The notes: generated from the letters alone by a model not told the origin. Shown: positions 26,319 through 36,074, numbered from the stretch's first letter. The stretch is DNA of 64,000 nucleotides from an uncultured Bacteroidales bacterium (GCA_945787885.1 CALZJF010000005.1:1-64000); one strand, 5' to 3'. Program-made: numbers and translations.

Positions 26319-28508
26319 CTATCGAATCCAGAGCAGCTCGCGGTATTTCGGGAGCGTCCACATATCGTCCTCTACGATGAGTTCGAGCTTATCTATATGA
26401 TAGCGGATGGCATCGAGGAAGGGGGCCACCTCATCATGATATGCAACGGCAAGCTCGCGCTCATTCTCAATGCGATTCACGCGCTTACGCGTCTCCACCA
26501 TCTCATCGACGGCATTGGTGATGTAGGTGGTGTGGCGGTTGATACGGCGGATGAGATCTACATTGTAGGCAGAAAGAGATTCAGCCTCCTCTGCTCCAAA
26601 GGCAGCGCGAAGTTTCTGGACATTGTCTGCCAGCACGCTCTGATAGCGCGTAGCAACGGGGATGACATGATTCATCACGAGATCGCCCAGGACGCGACTC
26701 TCAATCTGGATTTTCTTATGGTAAGTCTCCCATTTTATCTCATTGCGCGCCTCAAGTTCGGCACGCGTCATCACGCCCGTGCTCTCGAACATCTTGACGG
26801 AGGCCTCGTCGAGATAGCGGTCGAAGATGACGGGGCAACTCGTCTCGCAGTCGAGTCCGCGGCGTGCAGCCTCAGCCTTCCACTCATCGCTATAGCCATT
26901 TCCGTCGAAACGTATGGCACGGCAAGCCTTGATGTCTTCGCGGAGCACCTGTAGGATGGCAGGAATCTTGTCTGTCCCTGCTGCAATCAGCGCATCTACG
27001 CGCTCGCGGAATTTCGTCAGAGCTTCTGCCACGGCGGCATTGAGCACAATCATTGAGCAGGCGCAGTTGGCCATCGAACCTACCGCACGGAACTCAAAGC
27101 GGTTGCCCGTGAAGGCGAAGGGTGAGGTACGGTTGCGGTCAGTATTGTCGATGGTGATTTCAGGAATTTGCGGGATGTCGAGCTGCAGGCCATGCTTGCC
27201 TTCGAGGTTGATGAGGGCATCAGTGGTGCTTTGCTCCACGGTATCAAGAAAATCTGTAATCTGCTTGCCGAGGAAGGAGGAGACGATGGCAGGGGGAGCC
27301 TCATTGGCACCCAGACGGTGAGCATTCGTTGCGCTCATGATGGAGGCTTTCAGCAGACCGTTGTGCTGATAAACGCCGACGAGGGTCTCGACGATGAACG
27401 TGAGGAAGCGCAGATTGTCTTCGGGCGTCTTGCCGGGAGCGTGGAGAATAGTGCCGCCATCCGTCGTCAGCGACCAGTTGCAATGCTTGCCGCTACCATT
27501 GATTCCGGCAAAGGGCTTCTCGTGGAGGAGGCAGCGGAAGCCGTGCTTGCGAGCCACCTTGCGCATCAGGCTCATGACGAGCATATTGTGGTCAACAGCC
27601 AGATTGCACTCCTCGAAGATGGGAGCCAGCTCAAACTGGTTGGGGGCAACCTCATTGTGGCGGGTCTTGCAAGGAATGCCGAGTTCGAGTGCCTGAATTT
27701 CGAGGTCGCGCATGAACTCTGCGACGCGCTCAGGGATGGCGCCGAAATAGTGGTCGTCCATCTGCTGATTCTTCGAAGACTCGTGGCCCATGAGCGTACG
27801 CCCCGTGAGCAGGAGGTCAGGGCGAGCGGCATACAGGCCCTCATCTACGAGGAAATACTCTTGCTCCCAACCCAGATTGGCACTGACGCTTGCCACCGTG
27901 GAATCGAAATAATGGCAAACGGCAGTGGCAGCGCGATTGACGGCGGCGAGGGCTTTCTTCAGCGGAGCCTTATAGTCGAGGGCTTCGCCTGTGTAGGAGA
28001 TGAAGACGGTAGGAATCATCAGCGTGTCGCCAATGATGAAGACGGGGCTGGCAGGGTCCCAGGCGGAATAGCCGCGAGCCTCGAAGGTGGAACGAATGCC
28101 TCCCGATGGGAAACTGGAGGCATCGGGCTCCTGCTGTACAAGGAGTTTGCCGCTGAACTCCTCCACCATGCCGCCCTTCCAGTCGTGTTCGAGGAAGGCA
28201 TCGTGCTTCTCGGCAGTTCCCTCCGTCAGGGGCTGGAACCAGTGGGTCACGTGGGTAGCCCCCATCTCCATGGCCCATTGCTTCATGCCTTGAGCGATTT
28301 CGTCGGCCGTCTGCATATCGAGAGGCACGCCGTCAGTCAGTGCCTGACAGTACTTCTGATAAGTGCGGGCGGGGAGATACTTGAACATCTTCGCGCGGTT
28401 GAAGACGTACTTTCCGTAGAACTCGCTGGGACGCTCGGCGGGCGTCTCCACGTGGACAGGATGCTTCTTGAAAGCTTCCTCGACGACGTTGAATCTTAAA
28501 GAACTCAT
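26319..28508 (-). CDS. glnN: Glutamine synthetase type III
   Basis: This 729-residue protein has the length of GSIII; the start MSSLRFNVVEEAFKK at 28508 is chosen over an upstream codon. Visible family blocks are AMEMGATHVTHWFQPLTEGTAEKHD (in two parts), GINGSGKHCNWSLTTDGG (ammonium/glutamate site), and NRTSPFAFTGNRFEFRAVGS (ATP/metal side chains). The enzyme makes glutamine from glutamate, ammonia and ATP, and forms large oligomers in Bacteroidetes. It lies downstream of dapL on the same strand. A -7 box at 28578-28585 suggests its own promoter. Confidence 0.96.
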   Translation of the reverse strand: MSSLRFNVVEEAFKKHPVHVETPAERPSEFYGKYVFNRAKMFKYLPARTYQKYCQALTDGVPLDMQTADEIAQGMKQWAMEMGATHVTHWFQPLTEGTAEKHDAFLEHDWKGGMVEEFSGKLLVQQEPDASSFPSGGIRSTFEARGYSAWDPASPVFIIGDTLMIPTVFISYTGEALDYKAPLKKALAAVNRAATAVCHYFDSTVASVSANLGWEQEYFLVDEGLYAARPDLLLTGRTLMGHESSKNQQMDDHYFGAIPERVAEFMRDLEIQALELGIPCKTRHNEVAPNQFELAPIFEECNLAVDHNMLVMSLMRKVARKHGFRCLLHEKPFAGINGSGKHCNWSLTTDGGTILHAPGKTPEDNLRFLTFIVETLVGVYQHNGLLKASIMSATNAHRLGANEAPPAIVSSFLGKQITDFLDTVEQSTTDALINLEGKHGLQLDIPQIPEITIDNTDRNRTSPFAFTGNRFEFRAVGSMANCACSMIVLNAAVAEALTKFRERVDALIAAGTDKIPAILQVLREDIKACRAIRFDGNGYSDEWKAEAARRGLDCETSCPVIFDRYLDEASVKMFESTGVMTRAELEARNEIKWETYHKKIQIESRVLGDLVMNHVIPVATRYQSVLADNVQKLRAAFGAEEAESLSAYNVDLIRRINRHTTYITNAVDEMVETRKRVNRIENERELAVAYHDEVAPFLDAIRYHIDKLELIVEDDMWTLPKYRELLWIR

Positions 28509-28577
28509 ACTGTGAAATAAATGAAATAGGGTTGGGTATTTGGCAAGAGCCCACTGCAAGGGGGCTGCATTTCTCTG

Positions 28578-28585
28578 CAAAAATA
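28578..28585 (-). promoter_or_regulatory. glnN promoter -7 box
   Basis: On the minus strand this reads TATTTTTG, giving a leader of about 65 bases before glnN. The -33 box is unclear. The rest of the 28509-28821 gap shows no other feature. Confidence 0.5.
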
Positions 28586-28821
28586 AGACAATAATGGCAA
28601 AAAAACGCGGTCGCCCGTGGTTTTGTAGGCTCTAACGTCTTGCTATAAAGGAAATTGCCAAGGTGGCTTCAAAAAATTGCGGCAGACGCGCACAATGGCT
28701 GATGCAGCACCGGCGACGGCGATGGCAGACTCCATGAGAGAGGGGGCGGGAGCAGGGGGGCGCCATCCCCGTCATGGCGCGCCGCATCGGGGGGAGAGGG
28801 GGGATGCTGGCGTCGGGGACT

Positions 28822-30042
28822 TCAGCCTCTGAGGCCTTCCGTCCATTTCGCCATGCGCTTCATGGCTTCCAGTGTCTCGCTGCGGTCGCCAAAGGCGGTC
28901 AGGCGGATATAGCCCTCGCCCGATGGGCCGAACCCTGCGCCGGGGGTGGTCACGACGTGGGCTTCCTGGAGCAGACGCCCGAAGAATGTCCAAGAGTCCA
29001 TGCCCTGCGGTGCAGGCACCCATAGATAGGGGGCATCCCGCCCGCCACAGACTTCCAGTCCGAGCGAGGTGAGGGCTTCGCGCATGATGCGCGCGTTTTC
29101 CATATAATAGGCTATCGTGGCACGCACTTGGGCGCGCCCTTCAGGGGAATAGATGCTCTCGGCGGCGCGCTGTACGATGTAGGGCGTGCCGTTGAACTTC
29201 GTGGACTGGCGCCGCCGCCACAGGTCGGCAAGGGGCACGGTGGTGCCTGCGGAAGTAGTGACGACGATGTCGCGCGGCACTACGGTATATCCGCAGCGCA
29301 GACCCGTGAAACCTGCCGTCTTGGAGAAACTGCGAAATTCCACGGCACAGCGGCGCGCGCCCTCCAGTTCATAGATGCTGTGGGGCACACCGGGCGTGGA
29401 AATGTAGGCTTCGTAGGCTGAGTCGAAGAGCAGCAGACTGCCGTGGGATAGGGCATAATCCACCCACTGCTGCAACTGCGGGGCGGTGAGCGTGGTGCCG
29501 GTGGGATTGTTGGGATAGCACAGATAAATCAGCTCTGGAGCAGGGCCATCGGCATCAGGCAGCGCGGGGACGAACCCATTGGAGGCGAGGCAGGGGGCAT
29601 AGCTGATGGTGCGGCCCGCCATCGTGTTGGAATCTACATAGACGGGATAGACGGGGTCAGTGACGAGGACGCTGTTGTCGCGGCCGAGGATGTCGGTGAA
29701 ATTGCCAGTGTCGCTCTTTGCGCCATCATTGACGAACACTTCGTCGGGGCTGATATCAAGTCCGCGCGAAGCATAGTCGCCCTTCACGATGGCCTCGCGC
29801 AGAAAGAGATATCCCTGCTCGGGGCCGTAGCCGCGGAAGGTTTCGGCGGCGGCTTGCTCATCCACTGCCTGATGCAAGGCGGCTATCACGGCAGGCGGGA
29901 GCGGACGGGTCACATCGCCAATGCCAAGGCGTATCAGCCGGACATCGGGATGCTCCTGCTGAAAGGCGGACACGCGGCGGGCTATCTCTGCAAACAGATA
30001 ATTCTGGCGTAGCTGAAGGAAATTTTCGTTGAGGGTAAGCAT
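28822..30042 (-). CDS. dapL: LL-diaminopimelate aminotransferase
   Basis: This 406-residue PLP enzyme transaminates tetrahydrodipicolinate directly to LL-diaminopimelate, the short route to lysine and peptidoglycan used by many Bacteroidetes. Visible are FVNDGAKSDTGNF (103-115), CYPNNPTGT (175-183), LLFDSAYEAYI (204-214) and SFSKTAGFTGLRCGY with the Schiff-base K241. It is full length and starts MLTLNENFLQLRQNYLFAEI. It is transcribed in the same direction as dapF, separated by 510 bases of nested A/B repeats that begin 39 bases upstream of the dapL start. Confidence 0.94.
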   Translation of the reverse strand: MLTLNENFLQLRQNYLFAEIARRVSAFQQEHPDVRLIRLGIGDVTRPLPPAVIAALHQAVDEQAAAETFRGYGPEQGYLFLREAIVKGDYASRGLDISPDEVFVNDGAKSDTGNFTDILGRDNSVLVTDPVYPVYVDSNTMAGRTISYAPCLASNGFVPALPDADGPAPELIYLCYPNNPTGTTLTAPQLQQWVDYALSHGSLLLFDSAYEAYISTPGVPHSIYELEGARRCAVEFRSFSKTAGFTGLRCGYTVVPRDIVVTTSAGTTVPLADLWRRRQSTKFNGTPYIVQRAAESIYSPEGRAQVRATIAYYMENARIMREALTSLGLEVCGGRDAPYLWVPAPQGMDSWTFFGRLLQEAHVVTTPGAGFGPSGEGYIRLTAFGDRSETLEAMKRMAKWTEGLRG

Positions 30043-30080
30043 GGTTCTATAAAGAATTGCAGGTAATAAAGATTATTTCA

Positions 30081-30196
30081 AGGTAGGTTCTATAGATTAG
30101 TTTTAGATGGAAGGTAGTGTTTCTGTCTTGCTTGGATGTCTTCACGCCTTTCGCACCGCAGGTTTTTGTCTTTCATCCGGCCACGTAGCCAGCCAT
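30081..30196 (-). repeat. Partial family A repeat joined to B-type sequence
   Basis: It begins aaggtaggttctatagattag and follows family A to the central ccacgtagcc, then switches at the shared core into B sequence (gctcctttatttcaagac) at 30197-30250. It appears to be an A/B chimera formed by recombination in the common core. It lies just upstream of the dapL start. Confidence 0.75.
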
Positions 30197-30250
30197 GCTC
30201 CTTTATTTCAAGACTAAACCTGCATCCAAACAGTGCATTCCAACATAAAA
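30197..30250 (-). repeat. Family B half repeat interrupted by an A copy
   Basis: This B sequence (gcatccaaacagtgcattcc, aacataaaa) stops abruptly where A copy 4 begins. Its expected end (attttcatcacctactt) appears beyond that copy, at about 30446-30462. Confidence 0.7.
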
Positions 30251-30439
30251 GGTAGGTTCTATAAATTAGTTTTCAATGTAAGGCAGTGTTTCTGTTTTAC
30301 TTGGATGTCTTCACGCCTCTCGCACCGTATCTTTTTGTCTTTCATTCGGTCACGTAGCCCGCTACGCTCCCTCGTGAAAAACAAAAACCTACGGCACGAT
30401 AGTCGCAAATACATCGCAAGCTAATTGATAGAACCTACC
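30251..30439 (-). repeat. Interspersed repeat family A, copy 4
   Basis: This complete copy runs from GGTAGGTTCTATAAATTAG to CTAATTGATAGAACCTACC, nearly identical to copy 2. It has AAAA on both sides and splits a B-type repeat, indicating a later insertion. Confidence 0.9.
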
Positions 30440-30552
30440 AAAAATCATTTTCATCACCTACTTGGCAGGAAGAATCAGCAGGCAAATTGCCTGCATACGA
30501 GGAACTTCCGGGTAAAAAAACTGAAAAATCCTTGGGGAGGCGGTAAGGCGGA

Positions 30553-31413
30553 CTATGGCTCCTGCAGGGGGAGCCGTCCCTCGCAGATGGTGCAGGCTGG
30601 GCCGTTCATCAGCACATGGTCGTCAGCAGCTCTCCATGTGACACGAAGCTCTCCGCCGTCCATCACGATGCGGCTCTCCCTGCTGCCCCGCCCTGTCAGC
30701 GCGGCGGCGACGGCAGTGGCGCAGGCTCCCGTGCCGCAGGCTTGCGTGATGCCGCTCCCACGTTCCCACACGCGCATCCGCAGGGAGCCATCGGGGAGAG
30801 GGGAGACGAACTCTATATTGCAACGTTCGGGGAAGAGGGGGGCATTCTCCAGCGTCGGGCCCACAAGGGGAAGATCGACGGCCTCTGCATCGTCCGTGAA
30901 AACCACAAAGTGGGGATTGCCCATGGAGACGAACGTTCCCTCATAAATACTGCCATCCGTGGCCGTCGCCAGCCCCGAACGCAGGCTGCCATCAGGCGTG
31001 GCACACTGGGTGGGAGCACTGAGGGCGGGCGCACCCATATCGACTGTGACGCGCTCCACACGGTCTGTCCGGTCATCGACATGGAGTTCCAGATGCTTCA
31101 CGCCGCTCAGCGTATGGAGGTCGATGTGGCGGTCAGGGCTGAGACGGTGGTCGTAGATGAATTTGCCTACGCACCGCGCTCCATTGCCGCACATTCGGGC
31201 TTCTGAACCATCGGCGTTGAAGATGCGCATAGTGAACGCGCCATCAGGACGCCGCCCTACGAGTATCAGCCCATCAGAACCGACGCCTGTGTGGACATCG
31301 CTCCACGCCATCGAGGCGGAAGCGGGGTCGGGGATGGGGAAACGGGTGGTATCGACGTAGAGGTAGCAATTGCCACAACCGTGCATTTTCACGAAGTCCA
31401 CATATTTTGCCAT
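30553..31413 (-). CDS. dapF: Diaminopimelate epimerase
   Basis: This 286-residue enzyme epimerises LL- to meso-diaminopimelate by a two-cysteine mechanism. C75 is in DGSEARMCGNGARCVGKF and C226 in GSGITQACGTGACATAV. The N-terminal FVKMHGCGNCYLYVD departs slightly from the usual HG-x-GND motif (Cys-Tyr replaces Asp-Phe), though both catalytic cysteines are intact. It is full length. It is upstream of dapL on the same strand, so consecutive pathway steps neighbour each other. A -7 box lies about 60 bases upstream. Confidence 0.93.
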   Translation of the reverse strand: MAKYVDFVKMHGCGNCYLYVDTTRFPIPDPASASMAWSDVHTGVGSDGLILVGRRPDGAFTMRIFNADGSEARMCGNGARCVGKFIYDHRLSPDRHIDLHTLSGVKHLELHVDDRTDRVERVTVDMGAPALSAPTQCATPDGSLRSGLATATDGSIYEGTFVSMGNPHFVVFTDDAEAVDLPLVGPTLENAPLFPERCNIEFVSPLPDGSLRMRVWERGSGITQACGTGACATAVAAALTGRGSRESRIVMDGGELRVTWRAADDHVLMNGPACTICEGRLPLQEP

Positions 31414-31470
31414 ATTGCCAAAGGAGGGGTTTTGAGAGATTACAGCTTTACAAATGTCATTATTTCACAG

Positions 31471-31478
31471 CAAAATTA
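31471..31478 (-). promoter_or_regulatory. dapF promoter -7 box
   Basis: The minus strand reads TAATTTTG within ttgacaaatgtataattttg. It is placed about 60 bases upstream of the dapF start. No clear -33 element is seen. Confidence 0.5.
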
Positions 31479-31605
31479 TACATTTGTCAAGCAGAAAGCA
31501 GCAGAAATGACCAAAAAACTTACATTTCTCGCCTTCATTTTCTTTTTCCCGCATACGGAATGCCAAGTTTCTATGGCAAAAACGGGCGATTTTGCCCTGC
31601 CCTGC

Positions 31606-31636
31606 TTGCCTTTTCAAAAAAAATCGCTTAACTTTG
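31606..31636 (+). promoter_or_regulatory. Orphan promoter upstream of dnaX
   Basis: TTG at 31606-31608 and TAACTTTG at 31629-31636 are separated by 20 bases. The nearest credible gene in this direction is dnaX, about 670 bases away. Family C and A repeats lie between and may have displaced the promoter from its gene. Confidence 0.55.
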
Positions 31637-32110
31637 CGCCATACAAAGGAATGACTCAACGCGAGAGCGGCGCAACGATTCCATGCGGGCGGACTTCCGA
31701 CTGCAGGGCTTTGGCTCTCGCCGCCAAGGAAACAGCGCGGCGGGTCAGCGAAAATGCCTGCATCGTCAGCAGCGTCCCCCGTTTTCGGCAGCACTTCCTG
31801 AATTTCCGTCAGCACTTTCTGCTCTGGAGTGTTCACTTTCGGGGGGCTATGTGACCACTTTCGGGGGTCAAACCAATCACATTCGGGGCTGAAAATGGCC
31901 ACTTCGCAGACGGATTGCATAGCAAACAGGCTATCAACCCCTTGCATTCGCTGAAATCCTGAGCGCCGGGCGGGCTCTCTGCCTCTGGCTTTTGGCTCCG
32001 GCTGCCATGATTTGCTTCTTACGGCCATCACGCAGCCTTAAAGCCATCACGCAGCTCTAAACGCACATAGAACAACACCGCCAACGGGGCGTTCTGGAAA
32101 ACTCTCTTAT
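31637..32110. other. Non-coding stretch between orphan promoter and A repeat
   Basis: An open frame at 31651-31854 (67 codons) follows the promoter but has no recognisable features. A family C-like segment lies at 31820-31905. The remainder is unexplained. Confidence 0.4.
31820..31905 (-). repeat. Family C-like repeat segment
   Basis: It contains repeated cactttcggggg, accactttcgggggtc, and tgaaaatggccacttcgcag units, the reverse of the units at 49635-49740. Similarity is looser than between the other copies. Confidence 0.45.
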
Positions 32111-32300
32111 GGTAGGTTCCATCAATTAGCTTGTGATGTGTTCGCGGCTATCGTGCCATAGATTTTTGGTTTCCAAGAGGGAGCGTAGCGGGCTACGTGG
32201 CCGAATGAATGACAAAAACCTACGGTGCGAGAGGCGTGAAGGCATCCAAGTAAAACAAGAACACTGCCTTCCCTTGAAAACTAATTTATAGAACTTACCT
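32111..32300 (+). repeat. Interspersed repeat family A, copy 5
   Basis: It begins GGTAGGTTCCATCAATTAG and ends CTAATTTATAGAACTTACC. It is more diverged than the others. Its end is 10 bases before the dnaX start codon. Confidence 0.88.
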
Positions 32301-32309
32301 TATACATAT

Positions 32310-34145
32310 ATGTCAGACTATATCGTATCGGCGCGCAAATATCGTCCGGCCACTTTCGATGCCGTCGTGGGGCAAAGTTCGCTCACCACTACGCTGAAAA
32401 ATGCCATCAAGACAGGGAAACTGGCACACGCCTACCTGTTTTGCGGGCCTCGCGGTGTGGGAAAAACCACGAGCGCACGTATCTTCGCCAAGACCATCAA
32501 CTGCCTCAGTCTGGGAGCAAACGGCGAGGCTTGCGACCACTGCGAAAGTTGTCAGGCCTTCAATGAGGGACGCTCGCTGAACATCCACGAGCTGGATGCA
32601 GCATCAAACAATTCGGTGGACGACATCCGTCAGCTCATCGAACAGGTGCAGGTGCCGCCGCAGATCGGACGCTACAAGGTGTTCATCATCGATGAGGTCC
32701 ACATGCTATCGCCTGCGGCTTTCAACGCCTTCCTCAAGACGCTCGAAGAGCCGCCTGCCCACGCCATATTCATCCTCGCTACCACGGAGAAACACAAAAT
32801 CCTACCCACCATTCTCTCCAGATGTCAGATCTACGACTTCAACCGCATGGAGGTGGGCGACATGATTCAGCACCTGAAGAAAGTGGCAGAGCGCGAGGGA
32901 TATTCCTATGAGGAGGAGGCACTGGGCATCATTGCGCAGAAGGCGGACGGCGGTATGCGCGATGCGCTGAGCATCTTCGACCAAGTGGCATCCTACACGC
33001 AGGGAAACATCACGTATGGCAAGGTGATTGAGAACCTGAACATCCTGGACTACGACCATTACTTCCGGCTGACGGAAAGCCTGCTGAAATGCGATATCCC
33101 ACAGGTCATGCTCAGCCTGAACGACATTTTGAGCCGGGGCTTTGAGGGCAACCACGTGATTGGCGGACTGGCGAGCCATTTCCGCAATCTGCTGGTCAGC
33201 CGCGATGCGCAGACGCTCCCCCTGCTGGAGGTGGCGGAGAGCGTGAGGCAAAGGTATCAGGAGCAGGCGCTGCGCTGCACGCCGAAGTTTCTCTATGCCG
33301 CCCTCAAGCTGTGCAACAACTGCGACCTCAACTATCGCGCGGCACGCAACAAACGTCTGCTCGTGGAAATCACGCTGATAGAGACGGCGCAGCTCTCTCT
33401 GCCTGAAAATGCCGACGACGCATCGGGGGGGCGTAGCCCTATCCGACGTCTTCTCCCCATCTTCGCGCCAGCTCCGGCCCAGGCTGCCAGGGCACAGCGC
33501 ATCGCCAATGCCCGGAAATCACCACATGAGGCTGCGGCGCAACAGCCGACCGCGGGCAACAGCCCTGCCGCTCCTGCACAGCCGCTGACCGCACAGCAGG
33601 CGCAGCCGGCTACGACGGCTCCCACCATCAGAAGGAGCAGCGGAATGTCGCGACTGAACACCGTGGCACTCCACCGGACCACGGCTACGGCTGCGACTGA
33701 GAGGCAGGCGGCTGCGGGCAGCCCGATGCCGACCACAGACAACCCTGCTACGGCCGCCCTGGCTCCGCACAAACAGGAATTGCAGCCATTCAGCACGGAC
33801 GAACTCCAGCACTATTGGCTGCTGTTTGCCAATCAGCTGCCTGCGAACCAAGGGGCTGAAGCGGGACGTCTGCAGATGATTGTGCCGACGTTGAAGGAGG
33901 ATTTCTGCGTGGAAGCTATCGTGGACAACGAACGAGCCGCGAAGCATCTGGAAATCATCCAGCCCAGACTCACGGGATTCCTGCGCAGTGCGCTCCACAA
34001 CGATGCCATCCGCGTGGTATTCAGAGTCGATGATGCCGTCATCACGCGCTACGTGGCTTCGCCTCGCGAGGCTCTCATCAAAATGTGTGAGGAAAATCCT
34101 GCCATCACTACGCTTATCAAAAAACTGAAACTGCAAATCAGCTAA
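32310..34145 (+). CDS. dnaX: DNA polymerase III subunit gamma/tau
   Basis: This 611-residue clamp-loader ATPase has Walker A in FCGPRGVGKTTSARIF (44-59), zinc cysteines C65, C75, C78 and C81 (INCLSLGANGEACDHCESC), Walker B IIDEVHML near 129-136 and the sensor LATTEKHKILPTILSRC near 155-171. After the lid and collar domains a long Ala/Pro/Gln/Thr-rich linker (about 385-495) leads to a tau-like C-terminal domain. It loads the sliding clamp at replication forks. The start codon abuts a family A repeat. slyD and aroC follow on the same strand. Confidence 0.95.
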   Translation: MSDYIVSARKYRPATFDAVVGQSSLTTTLKNAIKTGKLAHAYLFCGPRGVGKTTSARIFAKTINCLSLGANGEACDHCESCQAFNEGRSLNIHELDAASNNSVDDIRQLIEQVQVPPQIGRYKVFIIDEVHMLSPAAFNAFLKTLEEPPAHAIFILATTEKHKILPTILSRCQIYDFNRMEVGDMIQHLKKVAEREGYSYEEEALGIIAQKADGGMRDALSIFDQVASYTQGNITYGKVIENLNILDYDHYFRLTESLLKCDIPQVMLSLNDILSRGFEGNHVIGGLASHFRNLLVSRDAQTLPLLEVAESVRQRYQEQALRCTPKFLYAALKLCNNCDLNYRAARNKRLLVEITLIETAQLSLPENADDASGGRSPIRRLLPIFAPAPAQAARAQRIANARKSPHEAAAQQPTAGNSPAAPAQPLTAQQAQPATTAPTIRRSSGMSRLNTVALHRTTATAATERQAAAGSPMPTTDNPATAALAPHKQELQPFSTDELQHYWLLFANQLPANQGAEAGRLQMIVPTLKEDFCVEAIVDNERAAKHLEIIQPRLTGFLRSALHNDAIRVVFRVDDAVITRYVASPREALIKMCEENPAITTLIKKLKLQIS

Positions 34146-34219
34146 GGGAGCGGGGGCTGACGACAAAAACATCTCACCCCCGTACAGAATACTCCTTTAT
34201 ATATAATAGACTATTTAAC

Positions 34220-34930
34220 ATGACACACCGCTACATCACCGTATCTTACGACCTCTATGCCGACAATGAGGCTGGCATTCATGAACTGATAGAACAAGCC
34301 CCTGAGCAGTACCCCTTCCAGTTCATCACGAATATGGGCATGGCTCTCGATAGTTTCGAGGCGCGCGTGGGCAATCTGCAAGAGGGCGACGAGTTTGACT
34401 TCACCCTCTCTGTAGATGAGGCCTACGGACCTTATGACCCTGACCGCGTCATCGAACTCGGAAAGGAGAATTTCATAGTGAACGGCAAGTTTGCTGCCGA
34501 CATCATCTATCCCGGCAATATCATCCCGCTGGTGAACGAAGAGGGAATGCGGCTCAATGGCTTTATCACGGATGTGAAGGAGAACTCCGTGGTCATCGAC
34601 CTCAATGACCTTCACGCCGGCAAGGAGTTGCACTACAAGGGCAGAGTGCTGAAAGCGCACGATGCCTCTGAGGCTGAACTACGGGAGGCCATCAACACGC
34701 TGACGGGAGGCGGAGGCTGCGGAGGCGGATGCTCAGGATGCGGCAACGGCGAAGGCTGCGGACATCACGGCGATGGCAGTGAGGGATGCGGGCACCACCA
34801 TGGCGAGGGCGAAGGATGCTGCGGACACCACGGCGATGGCGGTGAGGGATGCGGACATCACCATGGCGAGGGCGAAGGATGCTGCGGACACCACGGCGAA
34901 GGCGGCGGATGCTGCCACAAAAATGCCTGA
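34220..34930 (+). CDS. slyD: SlyD-like FKBP peptidyl-prolyl isomerase with extended metal-binding tail
   Basis: This 236-residue protein has an FKBP fold with the insert-in-flap domain (SVDEAYGPYDPDRVIEL, FITDVKENSVVIDLNDLHAG) as in SlyD. It catalyses proline isomerisation and chaperones folding; SlyD also delivers nickel. After residue 158 the tail is almost only Gly, Cys, His and acidic residues (units such as GCGHHHGEGEGCCGHHGDGG), about 78 residues long and encoded by tandem DNA repeats. The tail should bind many Ni/Zn/Cu ions. Repeat number is likely to vary between strains. It lies between dnaX and aroC. Confidence 0.9.
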   Translation: MTHRYITVSYDLYADNEAGIHELIEQAPEQYPFQFITNMGMALDSFEARVGNLQEGDEFDFTLSVDEAYGPYDPDRVIELGKENFIVNGKFAADIIYPGNIIPLVNEEGMRLNGFITDVKENSVVIDLNDLHAGKELHYKGRVLKAHDASEAELREAINTLTGGGGCGGGCSGCGNGEGCGHHGDGSEGCGHHHGEGEGCCGHHGDGGEGCGHHHGEGEGCCGHHGEGGGCCHKNA

Positions 34931-34973
34931 TTCTCCCATCACTGCTCTCCCCTGAATTGCTCTTTTTCTTCCC

Positions 34974-36074
34974 ATGAACACTTACGGACACATATTTCGA
35001 CTGACCACCTTCGGCGAAAGTCATGGGGCAGCGATAGGCGGAGTCATCGACGGTATGCCGGCGGGCGTCACCTTCGATGAGGAACTGCTGCGGCTGGAAA
35101 TGAGCCGACGCCGGCCCGGACAAAGCCGCATCACCACAGCGCGCCGAGAAACGGACGAGGTGGAGATACTGTCGGGCATCTTCGAGGGAAAAACCACGGG
35201 GACTCCCATTGGCTTCATCGTCAGAAATGCTGACCATCACTCTGACGATTATGACAATCTGCGCCATATACTACGTCCGAGCCATGCCGACTTCACATTT
35301 CTGGAGAAATACGGCATCAGGGATCACCGCGGCGGCGGACGGGCTTCAGCACGCGAGACGTTGAGCAGAGTCGTGGCAGGGGCGTTTGCCAAGATGGCTC
35401 TGCGCTGCTATGGCATACGCATTCAGGCTTGGACCCGACAAGTGGGCGACATCAGGCTGACACGAAGAATGACGGAGGAAGACCTCAGGCATACGGAAGA
35501 GAACGCCGTGAGATGCCCGGACAGCCTGACTGCCGAACGGATGGAACGCCTGATTCTGGAAGTGAAGCGCGAGGGCGACACCATAGGGGGCATTGTGGAA
35601 TGCCGCATCACGGGCTGTCCGGCTGGCATGGGCGACCCCGTCTTCGGAAAACTCCACGCACGCCTGGCTGCGGCGATGATGGGCATCAATGCGGCTAAAG
35701 GCTTCGAGTACGGACTTGGATTTGAGGCGGCCTGCAGCAGAGGCTCGCAAACGAACGATGCGTTTGTGAAAAACGAAAAAAATGATGACCCTCGACGAGT
35801 TCGCACGCTCACCAACTACTCCGGAGGCATACAGGGCGGCATCAGCAATGGCGAGGACATAGAGTTTCGCGTGGCATTCAAGCCCGTGGCGACTCTGCTG
35901 CAGGAACAGCTGACGACGGACACCGAGGGAAACGCTACTCACACGCATCCAAAAGGCAGGCACGACCCTTGCGTTGTGCCGCGCGCCGTGCCAATCGTAG
36001 AAGCCATGGCAGCCATTACGCTACTCGATGCACTGCTGCTGAACCGCACTGTCCGCATCAATCATTCATCATAA
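34974..36074 (+). CDS. aroC: Chorismate synthase
   Basis: This 366-residue FMN-dependent lyase converts EPSP to chorismate, the last common step to aromatic amino acids. Family blocks are all present: [18 protein letters not shown] (1-18), [19 protein letters not shown] (43-61), [19 protein letters not shown] and, toward the end, [19 protein letters not shown]. Length is normal. It starts 43 bases after slyD and likely shares its transcript. Confidence 0.96.
   Translation: MNTYGHIFRLTTFGESHGAAIGGVIDGMPAGVTFDEELLRLEMSRRRPGQSRITTARRETDEVEILSGIFEGKTTGTPIGFIVRNADHHSDDYDNLRHILRPSHADFTFLEKYGIRDHRGGGRASARETLSRVVAGAFAKMALRCYGIRIQAWTRQVGDIRLTRRMTEEDLRHTEENAVRCPDSLTAERMERLILEVKREGDTIGGIVECRITGCPAGMGDPVFGKLHARLAAAMMGINAAKGFEYGLGFEAACSRGSQTNDAFVKNEKNDDPRRVRTLTNYSGGIQGGISNGEDIEFRVAFKPVATLLQEQLTTDTEGNATHTHPKGRHDPCVVPRAVPIVEAMAAITLLDALLLNRTVRINHSS

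Noticed and set aside
27168..28499. Plus-strand open frame of 443 codons opposite glnN
   Set aside because: It is an antisense shadow; glnN on the other strand is full length and unmistakable.
31651..31854. 67-codon frame directly after the orphan promoter
   Set aside because: It has no signal, domain or composition typical of a protein and runs into a repeat segment.
34757..34905. Antisense Arg/His-rich repeat protein opposite the SlyD tail
   Set aside because: The repeat arises from the tandem Gly-Cys-His codons of the real gene.
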